Part shown: in pieces, positions 1-6,123 of the stretch | How the letters are laid out: every line of letters begins with the position of its first letter | Position numbering within the stretch: the stretch's first letter is position 1 | Origin: an uncultured Clostridium sp. | Lineage (GTDB): Bacteria > Bacillota > Clostridia > Lachnospirales > Anaerotignaceae | Reading direction: 5' to 3' | Assembly: GCA_947246775.1 (NCBI GenBank) | Contig: CAMXTM010000108.1 | Span: forward strand, 1 to 6,803 | DNA: 6,803 nt | Notes under the pieces: model-generated | Database searches by the model: none | What the model was told of the DNA's origin: nothing | What the model saw: the letters and a program-made list of their open reading frames with translations, nothing else | Made by a program: the position numbers and the translations under genes

Positions 1-82
1 ATAAAAATATTAATATATTTTGAATTTTGGGTCATACTATTTTTGTAACAAATATGATTTATATTTTAGGAGGAATAAAATT

Positions 83-244
83 ATGACAACTGCAAACGAA
101 TGTATTAGATGTACTGTAACAAATTGTAAATATCACTGTCAAACAAGAGATAACTGTTCATTAAAGAGTATTCAGGTTGGTACTCATGAATGTAACCCAA
201 CAATGGATCAGTGTACAGACTGTCAATCTTTTGTATTGAAATAA
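83..244 (+). CDS. DUF1540 cysteine-rich small protein
   Basis: A 53-aa protein that matches the DUF1540 pattern known from Clostridia and Bacilli: an early C-x2-C-x4-C block followed by a lysine/tyrosine, a central Cys-Ser-Leu then an I-x-V strand, and a C-terminal T-D-C-x-S-F. Eight of 53 residues are cysteine (positions 7, 10, 15, 19, 25, 37, 44, 47), which suggests metal binding or disulfides, but no ligand is established for the family. The ATG at 83 is chosen because AGGAGGA (68-74) lies 8 nt upstream; the reading frame stays open upstream to an ATG at 20, but that start has no ribosome site and the extra N-terminus is not family-like. There is no signal peptide, so it should be cytoplasmic. 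It is a single-gene unit ended by the terminator at 259-300. A possible -10 (TATGAT, 53-58) has no good -35. The family call is firm; the function is unknown. Confidence 0.88.
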   Translation: MTTANECIRCTVTNCKYHCQTRDNCSLKSIQVGTHECNPTMDQCTDCQSFVLK

Positions 245-258
245 TTTTGTTTTTAAAG

Positions 259-300
259 AGTCCTTTATTTTGCCCTGAGCGAAATAAGGGGCTTTTTTTT
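259..300 (+). terminator. Rho-independent terminator after the DUF1540 gene
   Basis: Positions 259-270 (AGTCCTTTATTT) pair with 282-293 (AAATAAGGGGCT) as 12 consecutive pairs including G-U wobbles, with an 11-base loop. An uninterrupted run of eight T follows at 293-300. This is a textbook intrinsic terminator on the + strand, 15 bp past the stop codon of the DUF1540 gene, and it separates that gene from the cobamide operon. Confidence 0.9.
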
Positions 301-315
301 ATATCGGTAATATTT

Positions 316-326
316 TATAATAAAAA
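316..326 (+). promoter_or_regulatory. Candidate -10 element of the cobTUSC operon
   Basis: A perfect TATAAT at 316-321 is followed by AAAAA. The -35 position at 17-bp spacing falls in the T-run of the preceding terminator (293-298, TTTTTT), a poor -35, and there is no TG extension. The predicted start of transcription is near 328, giving a leader of about 37 nt before cobT. The location after a terminator and before an operon supports it, as does the near-identical 11-mer before purC and rimP. The weak -35 lowers confidence. Nothing in 245-364 resembles a cobalamin riboswitch. Confidence 0.45.
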
Positions 327-364
327 TAGCATAGGAAATAAATTTTAGAAAGGTGTATCATAAT

Positions 365-1447
365 ATGGAAGACATAAAAGGAATGATAAAAGAGATAAAA
401 CCACTTTTTGAGGAAACAATGCAGCAAGCAAAACAATATCAAGATAGTTTAATAAAGCCTATTGGTAGCTTGGGAAGATTGGAAGAAATGGCAATACAAA
501 TTGCAGGTATAACAGGCAGCATACAAAATAAATTAGATAAAAAGGCAATTATAGTAATGTGTGCAGATAATGGAGTTTATGAAGAGGGAGTTAGTACAGC
601 ACCACAGGAGGTTACAGCAGTACAAACTTGTAATATGCTAAAAGGTATGACTGCTGTTTCGGTATTATCAAGACAATATAACATAGATTTAAAAATTGTA
701 GATGTCGGAATAAACACTAACATAAAAGAACAACAAATCATTTCTAAAAAAATCAACTATGGAACAAAAAATATAGCAAAAGAGGAGGCAATGACAAAAG
801 AAGAAATACAAAAAGCTGTATTAACTGGTTTTGAACTGGTAAAACAACTCAAACAAGAGGGCTATAAAATACTAGGTACTGGAGAAATGGGAATCAGTAA
901 TACAACAACAGCAACGGCTGTTATTATAGCACTAACAGGCTGTAGTATAGAACAAGCAACAGGAAAAGGAGCAGGATTGACAAAAGAACTATTTGAACAT
1001 AAAAAAGATGTCCTAAAAAGGATATTAAAAATACATAGTATTGATAGAAAAAATGCTTTTGAAGTAGTACAAAAAGTAGGTGGTTTTGATATTGCGGGAC
1101 TAATGGGTTGCTTTTTAGGAGCTGCATATTATAGAATACCCATTATAATAGATGGTGTCATTTCAATCAGCGCAGCACTAGCAGCGTATGTATGTCAGCC
1201 ACTTGTAAAACAATATTTATTAGCATCTCATCAATCAGCAGAACCAGCATATAACATTGCAGCAAAAGAAATTGGTTTACATCCTTATTTTCAATTAGAA
1301 ATGCGATTGGGAGAGGGGACAGGCTGTCCTTTTACAATGTATCTAGCAGATGCAGCAACAAAAATTATGGCGGAGATGGCAACATTTGAACAGGGAAATG
1401 TAGATAAATCAAATTATATAGATATTAGAGAGGATAATAAAAGATGA
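365..1447 (+). CDS. cobT: Nicotinate-nucleotide--dimethylbenzimidazole phosphoribosyltransferase CobT
   Basis: CobT transfers phosphoribose from nicotinate mononucleotide to the lower-ligand base (classically 5,6-dimethylbenzimidazole), giving an alpha-ribotide for the nucleotide loop of cobamides; it is cytosolic. The protein is 360 aa, normal for the family. Visible family motifs are QDSLIKPIGSLGRLE (26-40), CADNGVYEEGVS (66-77), EVTAVQ (82-87), GEMGISNTT (173-181) and GEGTGCPF (316-323). Glu174 and Glu317 match, even in numbering, the two acidic residues reported as catalytic in Salmonella CobT (from memory). The ATG at 365 is chosen over the in-frame GTG at 353 because that GTG lies inside the ribosome site AGAAAGGTG (347-355) and would add only four non-conserved residues. 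The SD-start gap is slightly long, about 11 nt from AGAAAGG. It is the first gene of a four-gene operon and its TGA overlaps the ATG of cobU. The base actually used cannot be read from the sequence. Confidence 0.96.
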   Translation: MEDIKGMIKEIKPLFEETMQQAKQYQDSLIKPIGSLGRLEEMAIQIAGITGSIQNKLDKKAIIVMCADNGVYEEGVSTAPQEVTAVQTCNMLKGMTAVSVLSRQYNIDLKIVDVGINTNIKEQQIISKKINYGTKNIAKEEAMTKEEIQKAVLTGFELVKQLKQEGYKILGTGEMGISNTTTATAVIIALTGCSIEQATGKGAGLTKELFEHKKDVLKRILKIHSIDRKNAFEVVQKVGGFDIAGLMGCFLGAAYYRIPIIIDGVISISAALAAYVCQPLVKQYLLASHQSAEPAYNIAAKEIGLHPYFQLEMRLGEGTGCPFTMYLADAATKIMAEMATFEQGNVDKSNYIDIREDNKR

Positions 1448-1992
1448 TATTAGTAACAGGTGGTGATAGAAGTGGTAAAAGTACTTTTGCGGAAAGTTTA
1501 GCAAAAAAAGTACAGGGAGATGTACTTTATATTGCTACAGCAAAAGCAGTTGATGAAGAAATGAAAAATCGTATTCAAAAACATATTGAACGTCGCCCAA
1601 AACATTGGCATACCTTAGAAAGTTATACTCATTTAGCGCAAAAAATAAAAGAAGCAGAAGACACATATCATTGTATCTTATTAGATTGTATTACACTACT
1701 TTTAACAAATATGATATTTGAATATAGTGATACAGATGATGTTGAAAAAATGGATTTTGAATATTTAGAAAATAAAATATTGTTAGAACTAAAAGAAATA
1801 GCAAATGTTTGTAGCCAGTCAAAAAGTGAAGTTATTATTGTAACAGGAGAAATGGGGCTTGGCATTGTTCCAATGGATAGGCTGAGTAGACATTTTAGGG
1901 ACATCATAGGTAATGTCAATCAAATATTAGCACAAAAAGCAAATGAAGTATATTTTGTGGTGTCTGGAATTGCTATGAAAATAAAGGGGTGA
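1444..1992 (+). CDS. cobU: Bifunctional adenosylcobinamide kinase / adenosylcobinamide-phosphate guanylyltransferase CobU
   Basis: CobU phosphorylates adenosylcobinamide and then transfers GMP from GTP to give adenosylcobinamide-GDP, the activated half that CobS joins to the ribotide. The protein is 182 aa, typical length. The N-terminal P-loop is GGDRSGKST (6-14). RIQKHIERRPKHW (43-55) contains His47, aligned with the histidine that is guanylylated in Salmonella CobU (His46). LLDCITLLLTNM (79-90) is the second strand motif, and GLGIVP (138-143) with RHFRD (149-153) and NQILA (159-163) form the conserved C-terminal block. One deviation is TGEMG at 134-138, where relatives usually carry an Asn-Glu pair (NEVG). 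The start overlaps the cobT stop as ATGA (1444-1447), implying translational coupling. The last bases of the gene (AAAGGGGTGA) double as the ribosome site for cobS. Confidence 0.95.
   Translation: MILVTGGDRSGKSTFAESLAKKVQGDVLYIATAKAVDEEMKNRIQKHIERRPKHWHTLESYTHLAQKIKEAEDTYHCILLDCITLLLTNMIFEYSDTDDVEKMDFEYLENKILLELKEIANVCSQSKSEVIIVTGEMGLGIVPMDRLSRHFRDIIGNVNQILAQKANEVYFVVSGIAMKIKG
1983..1992 (+). promoter_or_regulatory. Ribosome binding site inside the cobU stop region, fixes the cobS start
   Basis: AAAGGGGTGA is close to the full anti-SD complement AAAGGAGGTGA with one base lost. It ends 5 nt before the TTG at 1998. A GTG at 1989-1991 in the same frame would lie within this element and has no ribosome site of its own, so the TTG is the better supported start of cobS. 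Confidence 0.6.
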
Positions 1993-1997
1993 GTGTA

Positions 1998-2747
1998 TTG
2001 CAGTTGTTTTGGAGTACAGTGAGTTTTTTGACGATATTGCCAGTACCTACTTCAAATAAAATATTGCCACAAGAGGAATTTTCAAAAGGAATCTTATTTT
2101 ATACCTCAATAGGGCTTTTGGTAGGGCTAATTGATTATATATGTTATGGTGCGATGGTATTTTTTTTTAAATTGCCGTTGATAGGAGCTGTTTTGGCAGT
2201 ACTGTCTGAAACGATTGTAACAGGAGGATTTCATTTAGATGGTTTAGCAGATACTTGTGATGGATTTTTTTCTGCAAGAAAAAAAGAGCAAATGCTTGAG
2301 ATTATGAAAGATAGTAGAGTAGGTACAAATGGCGCATTGGCGTTGCTATTTGATATTGTTTTAAAAATAACATTTTTGGTAACAATGACAGAAAGTGATG
2401 GTTATTTAGCTGTTTTGCTTGCACCAGTAGCAGGTAAAATGGCAACACCGATACTAATGAAAAGTGCTTATGCAAAAGAGCAGTCAGGCTTGGGGAGCTT
2501 GTATTTGACACAAAAATATACAAAATATATGATAGCTTCTGTTTTGATAGGTGTTGCACTTTTGGCAGGGTTTTTACAAATAAATAGTATACTGCCTATA
2601 TTGACAGTATTACTTTTTGCTTTTTTGTTTCGGGAATATTGTCAACATAAAATTGGAGGTATGACAGGGGATACCTTAGGCGCTGGCTATGAGCTTTCAG
2701 AAATTGTATTTTTAGCGACAATGGTTTTACAAGGAGTGATAATATGA
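1998..2747 (+). CDS. cobS: Adenosylcobinamide-GDP ribazoletransferase (cobalamin synthase) CobS
   Basis: CobS is an integral membrane enzyme that condenses adenosylcobinamide-GDP with the alpha-ribotide (or riboside) made through CobT, completing the cobamide. From the TTG start the protein is 249 aa, within the usual range; from the overlapping GTG at 1989 it would be 252 aa. The N-terminus (FLTILPVP, 10-17) is typical. The metal/phosphate-binding signature GGFHLDGLADTCDG spans 76-89, DSRVGTNG lies at 105-112, and the C-terminal GGMTGDTLGA at 220-229 is intact. Hydrophobic segments near 33-57, 59-74, 113-131, 136-150, 178-193 and 197-212, plus one at the C-terminus, fit the polytopic topology. 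The base composition turns T-rich here, as expected for a membrane protein. The stop overlaps the cobC start (ATGA, 2744-2747). Identity is secure; the start codon is the only uncertainty. Confidence 0.94.
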   Translation: MQLFWSTVSFLTILPVPTSNKILPQEEFSKGILFYTSIGLLVGLIDYICYGAMVFFFKLPLIGAVLAVLSETIVTGGFHLDGLADTCDGFFSARKKEQMLEIMKDSRVGTNGALALLFDIVLKITFLVTMTESDGYLAVLLAPVAGKMATPILMKSAYAKEQSGLGSLYLTQKYTKYMIASVLIGVALLAGFLQINSILPILTVLLFAFLFREYCQHKIGGMTGDTLGAGYELSEIVFLATMVLQGVII

Positions 2748-3346
2748 AATTGTATTTGGTACGTCATGGACAAACAGATATGAATAAAGAAAAATTGTAT
2801 TATGGTTGGACGGATTGCCCTATCAATGAGATAGGCAAAAAGCAGGCTGAAACATTGTACGGATTTTTTAAAGATGTGGAATGTGATAAGGTAATCACAA
2901 GTGATTTACAGCGTTCTGTAGAAACAGCAGAAATTATTACAAGAGGAAAAGATATTATAATAGATAAAAGAGAAGCTTTTCGAGAATTAAATTTTGGACT
3001 GTGGGAGGGAAAACATTATAAAGTGTTAAAGAAGGAATATCCAGAGGCTTTTGAACAATGGGGGAAAGATTGGAAAAGTTTTTGTATACCAGAGGGAGAA
3101 GCATTTTTTACATTTTATGAAAGAATTAGAAAAGAATTAGAAAAAGTAATAAAAGAAACACCAGAAGAACAAACTGTACTTTTAGTAACACATAATGGTG
3201 TGATGAGTGCTATGTTGTGTGTATTAACAGGGGCAGGTTATGATGGTTTTTGGAAGTTTTTTTTAGAACAAGAAACATATTCTCTTGTTTCTGTTACGAA
3301 TGGACATATTACAATAGAAAAAATAAATTGCCCTGTAAAACTTTGA
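2744..3346 (+). CDS. cobC: Histidine phosphatase CobC, alpha-ribazole phosphatase
   Basis: A 200-aa histidine (phosphoglycerate mutase-like) phosphatase. The N-terminal LVRHGQTDMN holds the catalytic RHG triad (Arg7, His8, Gly9), with Arg57 in SDLQRSVETA, Glu81 in RELNFGLWEG and the second catalytic His150 in VTHNG. In this gene order it most likely removes the 5'-phosphate from alpha-ribazole phosphate or from cobamide 5'-phosphate. Sequence motifs alone give only the superfamily; the specific role comes from being the last gene of cobTUSC. The ribosome site AAGGAGTGA (2731-2739) sits inside cobS, and the ATG overlaps the cobS stop by four bases, so it is coupled to cobS. No convincing terminator follows in the 83-bp gap before purC, so some read-through into the purine genes is possible. 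Confidence 0.88.
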   Translation: MKLYLVRHGQTDMNKEKLYYGWTDCPINEIGKKQAETLYGFFKDVECDKVITSDLQRSVETAEIITRGKDIIIDKREAFRELNFGLWEGKHYKVLKKEYPEAFEQWGKDWKSFCIPEGEAFFTFYERIRKELEKVIKETPEEQTVLLVTHNGVMSAMLCVLTGAGYDGFWKFFLEQETYSLVSVTNGHITIEKINCPVKL

Positions 3347-3394
3347 TGGTATTGCAGTTTTATTGTCGTTGTGGTAGTATGAAGTAGAAAAAAT

Positions 3395-3408
3395 TGGTAT
3401 AATAAAAA
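3395..3408 (+). promoter_or_regulatory. Extended -10 promoter of purC
   Basis: TGGTATAAT carries a perfect -10 hexamer (3398-3403) with the upstream TG of an extended -10, followed by AAAAA. No good -35 lies at 16-18 bp, which is tolerated by extended -10 promoters. Transcription would begin near 3410, leaving a leader of about 20 nt that contains only the ribosome site GGGGAGG (3418-3424). That leaves no room for a purine riboswitch downstream of this start. Confidence 0.6.
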
Positions 3409-3429
3409 CTACATAAAGGGGAGGACATT

Positions 3430-4137
3430 ATGAAAAAACTAGAAATGCTTTATGAAGGAAAAGCAAAAAAGGTATATAAAACAGAAGATGAAAATTTGTA
3501 TATTGTAGATTACAAAGATGATGCAACTGCATTTAATGGTTTGAAAAAAGGTTCTATTGCGGGAAAAGGCGTTATCAATAATAAAATGACAAATATAGTA
3601 TTTCAGTATTTGGCACAAAATGGTGTAGAAAATCATTTTGTAGAGGAATTAAGCGATAGAGAAACACTTGTAAAAAAAGTGGAAATTGTACCATTAGAGG
3701 TGATTGTAAGAAATATTGCAGCAGGTAGTTTTTCACAAAAATTTGGAGTAGAGGAAGGTACAGAACTTAAAAATCCAGTTTTAGAGTTTTCTTATAAAAA
3801 TGATGCTTTAGGTGACCCAATGATAAATAATATGCAAATTACAGCAATTGGTATTGCGACAGAAGAAGAATTAAAAGCGATTTCTGAAAATGCATTAAAA
3901 ATCAATGAGTTGATGAAAAAATTCTTTTTAGAAAGAAATATTACATTAGTAGACTTTAAAATTGAATTTGGTAAATATAAAGATAAAATTATACTTGCTG
4001 ATGAGGTTTCTCCTGATACTTGCCGTCTTTGGGATTGTAATACAAATGAAAAATTGGATAAAGATAGATTTCGTAGAGACTTGGGTGATGTAGAGGAAGC
4101 CTATGAGGAAGTTTGGAAAAGAATTACATCAAAATAA
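3430..4137 (+). CDS. purC: Phosphoribosylaminoimidazole-succinocarboxamide synthase (SAICAR synthetase) PurC
   Basis: PurC uses ATP to join aspartate to CAIR, forming SAICAR in de novo purine synthesis; it is a cytosolic enzyme. The protein is 235 aa, the usual bacterial size. Conserved blocks are visible in order: the nucleotide-binding YEGKAKKVY (8-16), DDATAFNG (30-37), PLEVIVRN (88-95), GDPMIN (128-133), LVDFKIEFG (173-181) and ADEVSPDTCRLWD (190-202). The ATG has a strong ribosome site, GGGGAGG, 5 nt upstream. purB, which uses the product, follows after 29 bp and both are probably on one transcript. No missing residue or frame problem is seen. Confidence 0.97.
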   Translation: MKKLEMLYEGKAKKVYKTEDENLYIVDYKDDATAFNGLKKGSIAGKGVINNKMTNIVFQYLAQNGVENHFVEELSDRETLVKKVEIVPLEVIVRNIAAGSFSQKFGVEEGTELKNPVLEFSYKNDALGDPMINNMQITAIGIATEEELKAISENALKINELMKKFFLERNITLVDFKIEFGKYKDKIILADEVSPDTCRLWDCNTNEKLDKDRFRRDLGDVEEAYEEVWKRITSK

Positions 4138-4166
4138 AAATTAAAAAAAGAGAAGGGAGCATACAA

Positions 4167-5600
4167 ATGAGAGAACAATATCAATCTCCATTAAATACAA
4201 GATATGCAAGTAAAGAAATGTCACATTTATTTTCACAAGAGTTTAAGTTTCAGACATGGAGAAAATTGTGGATTGCTTTAGCTGAAACAGAAAAGGAATT
4301 AGGGCTTTCTATTACAGAGGAACAAATTGAACAAATGAAAGCACATCAGTATGACATCAACTATGAAGTAGCAGAAGCAAGAGAAAAAGAAGTGCGTCAT
4401 GATGTAATGAGTCATGTGTATGCTTTTGGAAAACAAGCTCCAAAAGCAGAACCAATTATTCATTTGGGCGCAACAAGCTGTTATGTAGGGGATAATACAG
4501 ATATTATTATTATGACAGAAGCAATGAAATTGATTAGAAAAAAATTGATTAATGTAATCAATGAACTTTCTAAATTTGCATTAGAATATAAAGATATGCC
4601 AACATTAGGCTTTACTCATTTTCAGCCAGCACAAACGACTACAGTAGGAAAAAGAGCAACACTTTGGCTACAAGATTTAATGATGGATTTGGAAGATATA
4701 GAATTTCAAATTAGTAAAGCGAAATTATTAGGCTCAAAAGGAACAACTGGTACACAAGCGAGCTTTTTAGAGTTGTTTGATGGTGATAGGGAAAAAGTAA
4801 AACAATTAGATGATATGATTGCCAAAAAGATGGGCTATACGGATTACTTTAAGGTATCAGGACAAACCTATCCTAGAAAATTGGATTCTCAAATATTAAA
4901 TGTGCTTTCTTCCATTGCACAAAGTGCTTTTAAATTTAGTAATGATATTAGACTTTTACAGCATTTAAAAGAGATTGAAGAACCTTTTGAGAAAAGCCAA
5001 ATCGGTTCTTCTGCTATGGCATATAAAAGAAATCCTATGCGTTCTGAAAGAATTGGTTCTCTTGCAAGATATGTCATTGCAGATGCAGTTAATCCTGCTA
5101 TTACAGCATCAATACAGTGGTTTGAAAGAACATTAGATGACTCTGCAAATAAAAGGATTAGTGTGCCAGAAGCGTTTTTGTGTGTAGATGCGATATTGAC
5201 ATTGTATAGAAATGTTGTAGATGGTCTTGTGGTATATCCTAAAGTGATTCAAAAGCATCTGAATGAAGAACTACCATTTATGGCAACAGAAAATATTATG
5301 ATGGACGCTGTAAAAAAAGGTGGCAATAGACAAGAGCTGCATGAAAGAATTAGAGTTCATTCTATGGAAGCAGGAAAAGTAGTAAAAATGGAAGGCAAAC
5401 AAAATGACTTGTTACAAAGAATCGCCAATGATGATATGTTTGGACTGACGATGGAAGAATTAGAAGCAATTATGATACCTGAAAATTTTGTAGGTATTGC
5501 TCCAGAACAAACAGAAGATTATATTAAAAACTTTGTACAGCCTGTATTAGATAAAAATAAAGAACTTTTAGAAGAAAATGGAGAAGAAGTAAGAGTGTAG
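4167..5600 (+). CDS. purB: Adenylosuccinate lyase PurB
   Basis: PurB releases fumarate twice in purine synthesis: from SAICAR to give AICAR, and from adenylosuccinate to give AMP. It belongs to the fumarase/aspartase superfamily and acts as a cytosolic homotetramer whose active sites are built from several subunits. The protein is 477 aa, longer than the ~430-aa Bacillus type and in line with the longer clade shared by many Clostridia and animal ADSL (from memory). Visible motifs are RHDVMSH (78-84), GATSCYVGDN (101-110), FTHFQPAQ with His151, and the mobile signature loop GSSAMAYKRNP (280-290) holding the catalytic serine. Most superfamily members have Pro where this one has Ala in SSAM(A/P)YK; I believe Ala is normal in this clade. 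The ATG at 4167 is chosen because GGGAG (4155-4159) precedes it by 7 nt; an upstream in-frame TTG at 4113 lies inside purC without a ribosome site. Confidence 0.96.
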   Translation: MREQYQSPLNTRYASKEMSHLFSQEFKFQTWRKLWIALAETEKELGLSITEEQIEQMKAHQYDINYEVAEAREKEVRHDVMSHVYAFGKQAPKAEPIIHLGATSCYVGDNTDIIIMTEAMKLIRKKLINVINELSKFALEYKDMPTLGFTHFQPAQTTTVGKRATLWLQDLMMDLEDIEFQISKAKLLGSKGTTGTQASFLELFDGDREKVKQLDDMIAKKMGYTDYFKVSGQTYPRKLDSQILNVLSSIAQSAFKFSNDIRLLQHLKEIEEPFEKSQIGSSAMAYKRNPMRSERIGSLARYVIADAVNPAITASIQWFERTLDDSANKRISVPEAFLCVDAILTLYRNVVDGLVVYPKVIQKHLNEELPFMATENIMMDAVKKGGNRQELHERIRVHSMEAGKVVKMEGKQNDLLQRIANDDMFGLTMEELEAIMIPENFVGIAPEQTEDYIKNFVQPVLDKNKELLEENGEEVRV

Positions 5601-5629
5601 AATCTGACATTAGAGAGGTGACATACAAT

Positions 5630-6013
5630 ATGAAATTAAAAAGGGTAGCATTTTTATTATTAACAAGTGTAATAACATTTAGTAGTTTCCATTGTATATT
5701 TGCAGAAGAAAATGACAATATTAGCTCTGGCTTGTATTCGAGTGACACTTTTCAAAGCGATTATACTTTAGATGAAAAAAATGGTAAATATGTCAATTTT
5801 TATATAGAAAATGTAGGAGATATTGCTGTTTCAGCTACAATCAATGGAGAAGAAAAACGTATTTTTCAACCAAATGAAAAAGGACATATTTATATAGAAG
5901 TTGACAATAGTATTTTTGGTAAAAGTAAAGAATATACATTTAGAGCTGTATCCGAGCCAGTTGGTGCGACAATTAAAATAAATTATATTATTGCTCAAAG
6001 AAATAGTCAATAA
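5630..6013 (+). CDS. Small predicted secreted protein of unknown function
   Basis: I do not recognise a named family. The 127-aa product starts with a clear Sec signal peptide: KLKR at 2-5, a hydrophobic core from about 6 to 20, and a probable signal peptidase I site after Ala25 (I-F-A before EEN). Cys22 is not in a proper lipobox (preceded by Phe-His), so a lipoprotein is unlikely. The mature part is about 102 aa, has no cysteine and no LPXTG or other wall anchor. Its alternating hydrophobic/polar stretches (for example YVNFYIENVG, AVSATING, GHIYIEV, IKINYIIAQR) suggest a single small beta-sandwich domain. The ATG at 5630 is chosen over the upstream in-frame start at 5618 because GAGGTGA (5615-5621) precedes it by 8 nt and the signal peptide then begins normally. 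It lies 29 bp after purB with no visible promoter or terminator between, so it may ride on the purine transcript. A function cannot be inferred. Confidence 0.82.
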   Translation: MKLKRVAFLLLTSVITFSSFHCIFAEENDNISSGLYSSDTFQSDYTLDEKNGKYVNFYIENVGDIAVSATINGEEKRIFQPNEKGHIYIEVDNSIFGKSKEYTFRAVSEPVGATIKINYIIAQRNSQ

Positions 6014-6045
6014 TGCAAGACATATTTTTATAAATATTTCTTGCA
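6014..6045 (+). repeat. Long palindrome directly after the secreted-protein stop codon
   Basis: TGCAAGACATATTT (6014-6027) pairs with AAATATTTCTTGCA (6032-6045): 13 of 14 pairs around a 4-base TTAT loop, one C-T mismatch. It begins on the base after the TAA. No T-run follows, so it is not a classical intrinsic terminator, although it could stop or process the upstream transcript. Its right arm contains the TTGCAA that serves as the -35 of the rimP promoter, so it could equally be an operator. The structure is certain; the role is not. Confidence 0.7.
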
Positions 6046-6074
6046 ATCAATCATACAAAGTGTTATACTAAAAA
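6041..6074 (+). promoter_or_regulatory. Promoter of the rimP-nusA operon
   Basis: The -35 candidate TTGCAA (6041-6046, 4 of 6 to consensus) is separated by exactly 17 bp from the -10 TATACT (6064-6069), which also has the extended TG at 6061-6062 and an AAAAA tail. Transcription would begin near 6076, giving a leader of about 77 nt to the rimP GTG. This is the best-formed promoter in the window. Confidence 0.68.
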
Positions 6075-6099
6075 CAGTGCAAATAGATTTTTCATGAGA

Positions 6100-6123
6100 A
6101 AGAGTGGGTGAAAGCCCACTCTT
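6100..6123 (+). terminator. GAAA-capped terminator-like hairpin in the rimP leader (candidate attenuator)
   Basis: AAGAGTGGG (6100-6108) and CCCACTCTT (6115-6123) form nine perfect pairs, plus a U-G pair closing a GAAA tetraloop. The downstream tract TTAAATTTTGTATTTT is T-rich but interrupted, so termination is probably partial. It lies between the predicted transcription start and the rimP ribosome site. A similar short G/C hairpin before rimP is, as I recall, common in Firmicutes. It may set basal read-through into rimP-nusA, or be the end of the upstream transcript. Confidence 0.6.

Noticed and set aside
53..58. TATGAT as a promoter -10 for the DUF1540 gene.
   Set aside because: The hexamer is good but no -35 lies at 16-18 bp, there is no TG extension, and the start would be only a few bases before the ribosome site; kept as a remark only.
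353..364. GTG at 353 as the start of cobT.
   Set aside because: The GTG is part of the ribosome site AGAAAGGTG and would leave the gene without one; the ATG at 365 is better placed.
3347..3394. Possible terminator after cobC.
   Set aside because: Only short interrupted complementarity was found (ACTT near 3340 with AAGT near 3382, mostly G-U between) and no T-run follows, so it was not annotated.
4113..4166. An 18-residue N-terminal extension of PurB starting from TTG inside purC.
   Set aside because: No ribosome site, lysine-rich non-conserved residues, and the ATG at 4167 has a proper GGGAG element and gives the family-like N-terminus.
5626..5707. Lipoprotein interpretation of the secreted protein, with Cys22 as the lipidated residue.
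   Set aside because: The residues before Cys22 (Ser-Phe-His) do not fit a lipobox, while I-F-A at 23-25 fits signal peptidase I.
5524..5748. Minus-strand open frame spanning the purB end and the secreted-protein start.
   Set aside because: It lies across two well-supported + strand genes, has no ribosome site or recognisable domain, and its composition is that of an antisense shadow. The other minus-strand frames at 924-1127, 1668-1919, 2302-2559, 3439-3636, 4889-5077, 5831-6046 and 6063-6308 were rejected for the same reason.
6094..6111. A tiny upstream reading frame (MRKSG, stop) overlapping the rimP leader hairpin, which could suggest a leader peptide.
   Set aside because: There is no ribosome site before the ATG, the frame is five codons, and its stop falls inside the stem; chance is the simpler explanation.
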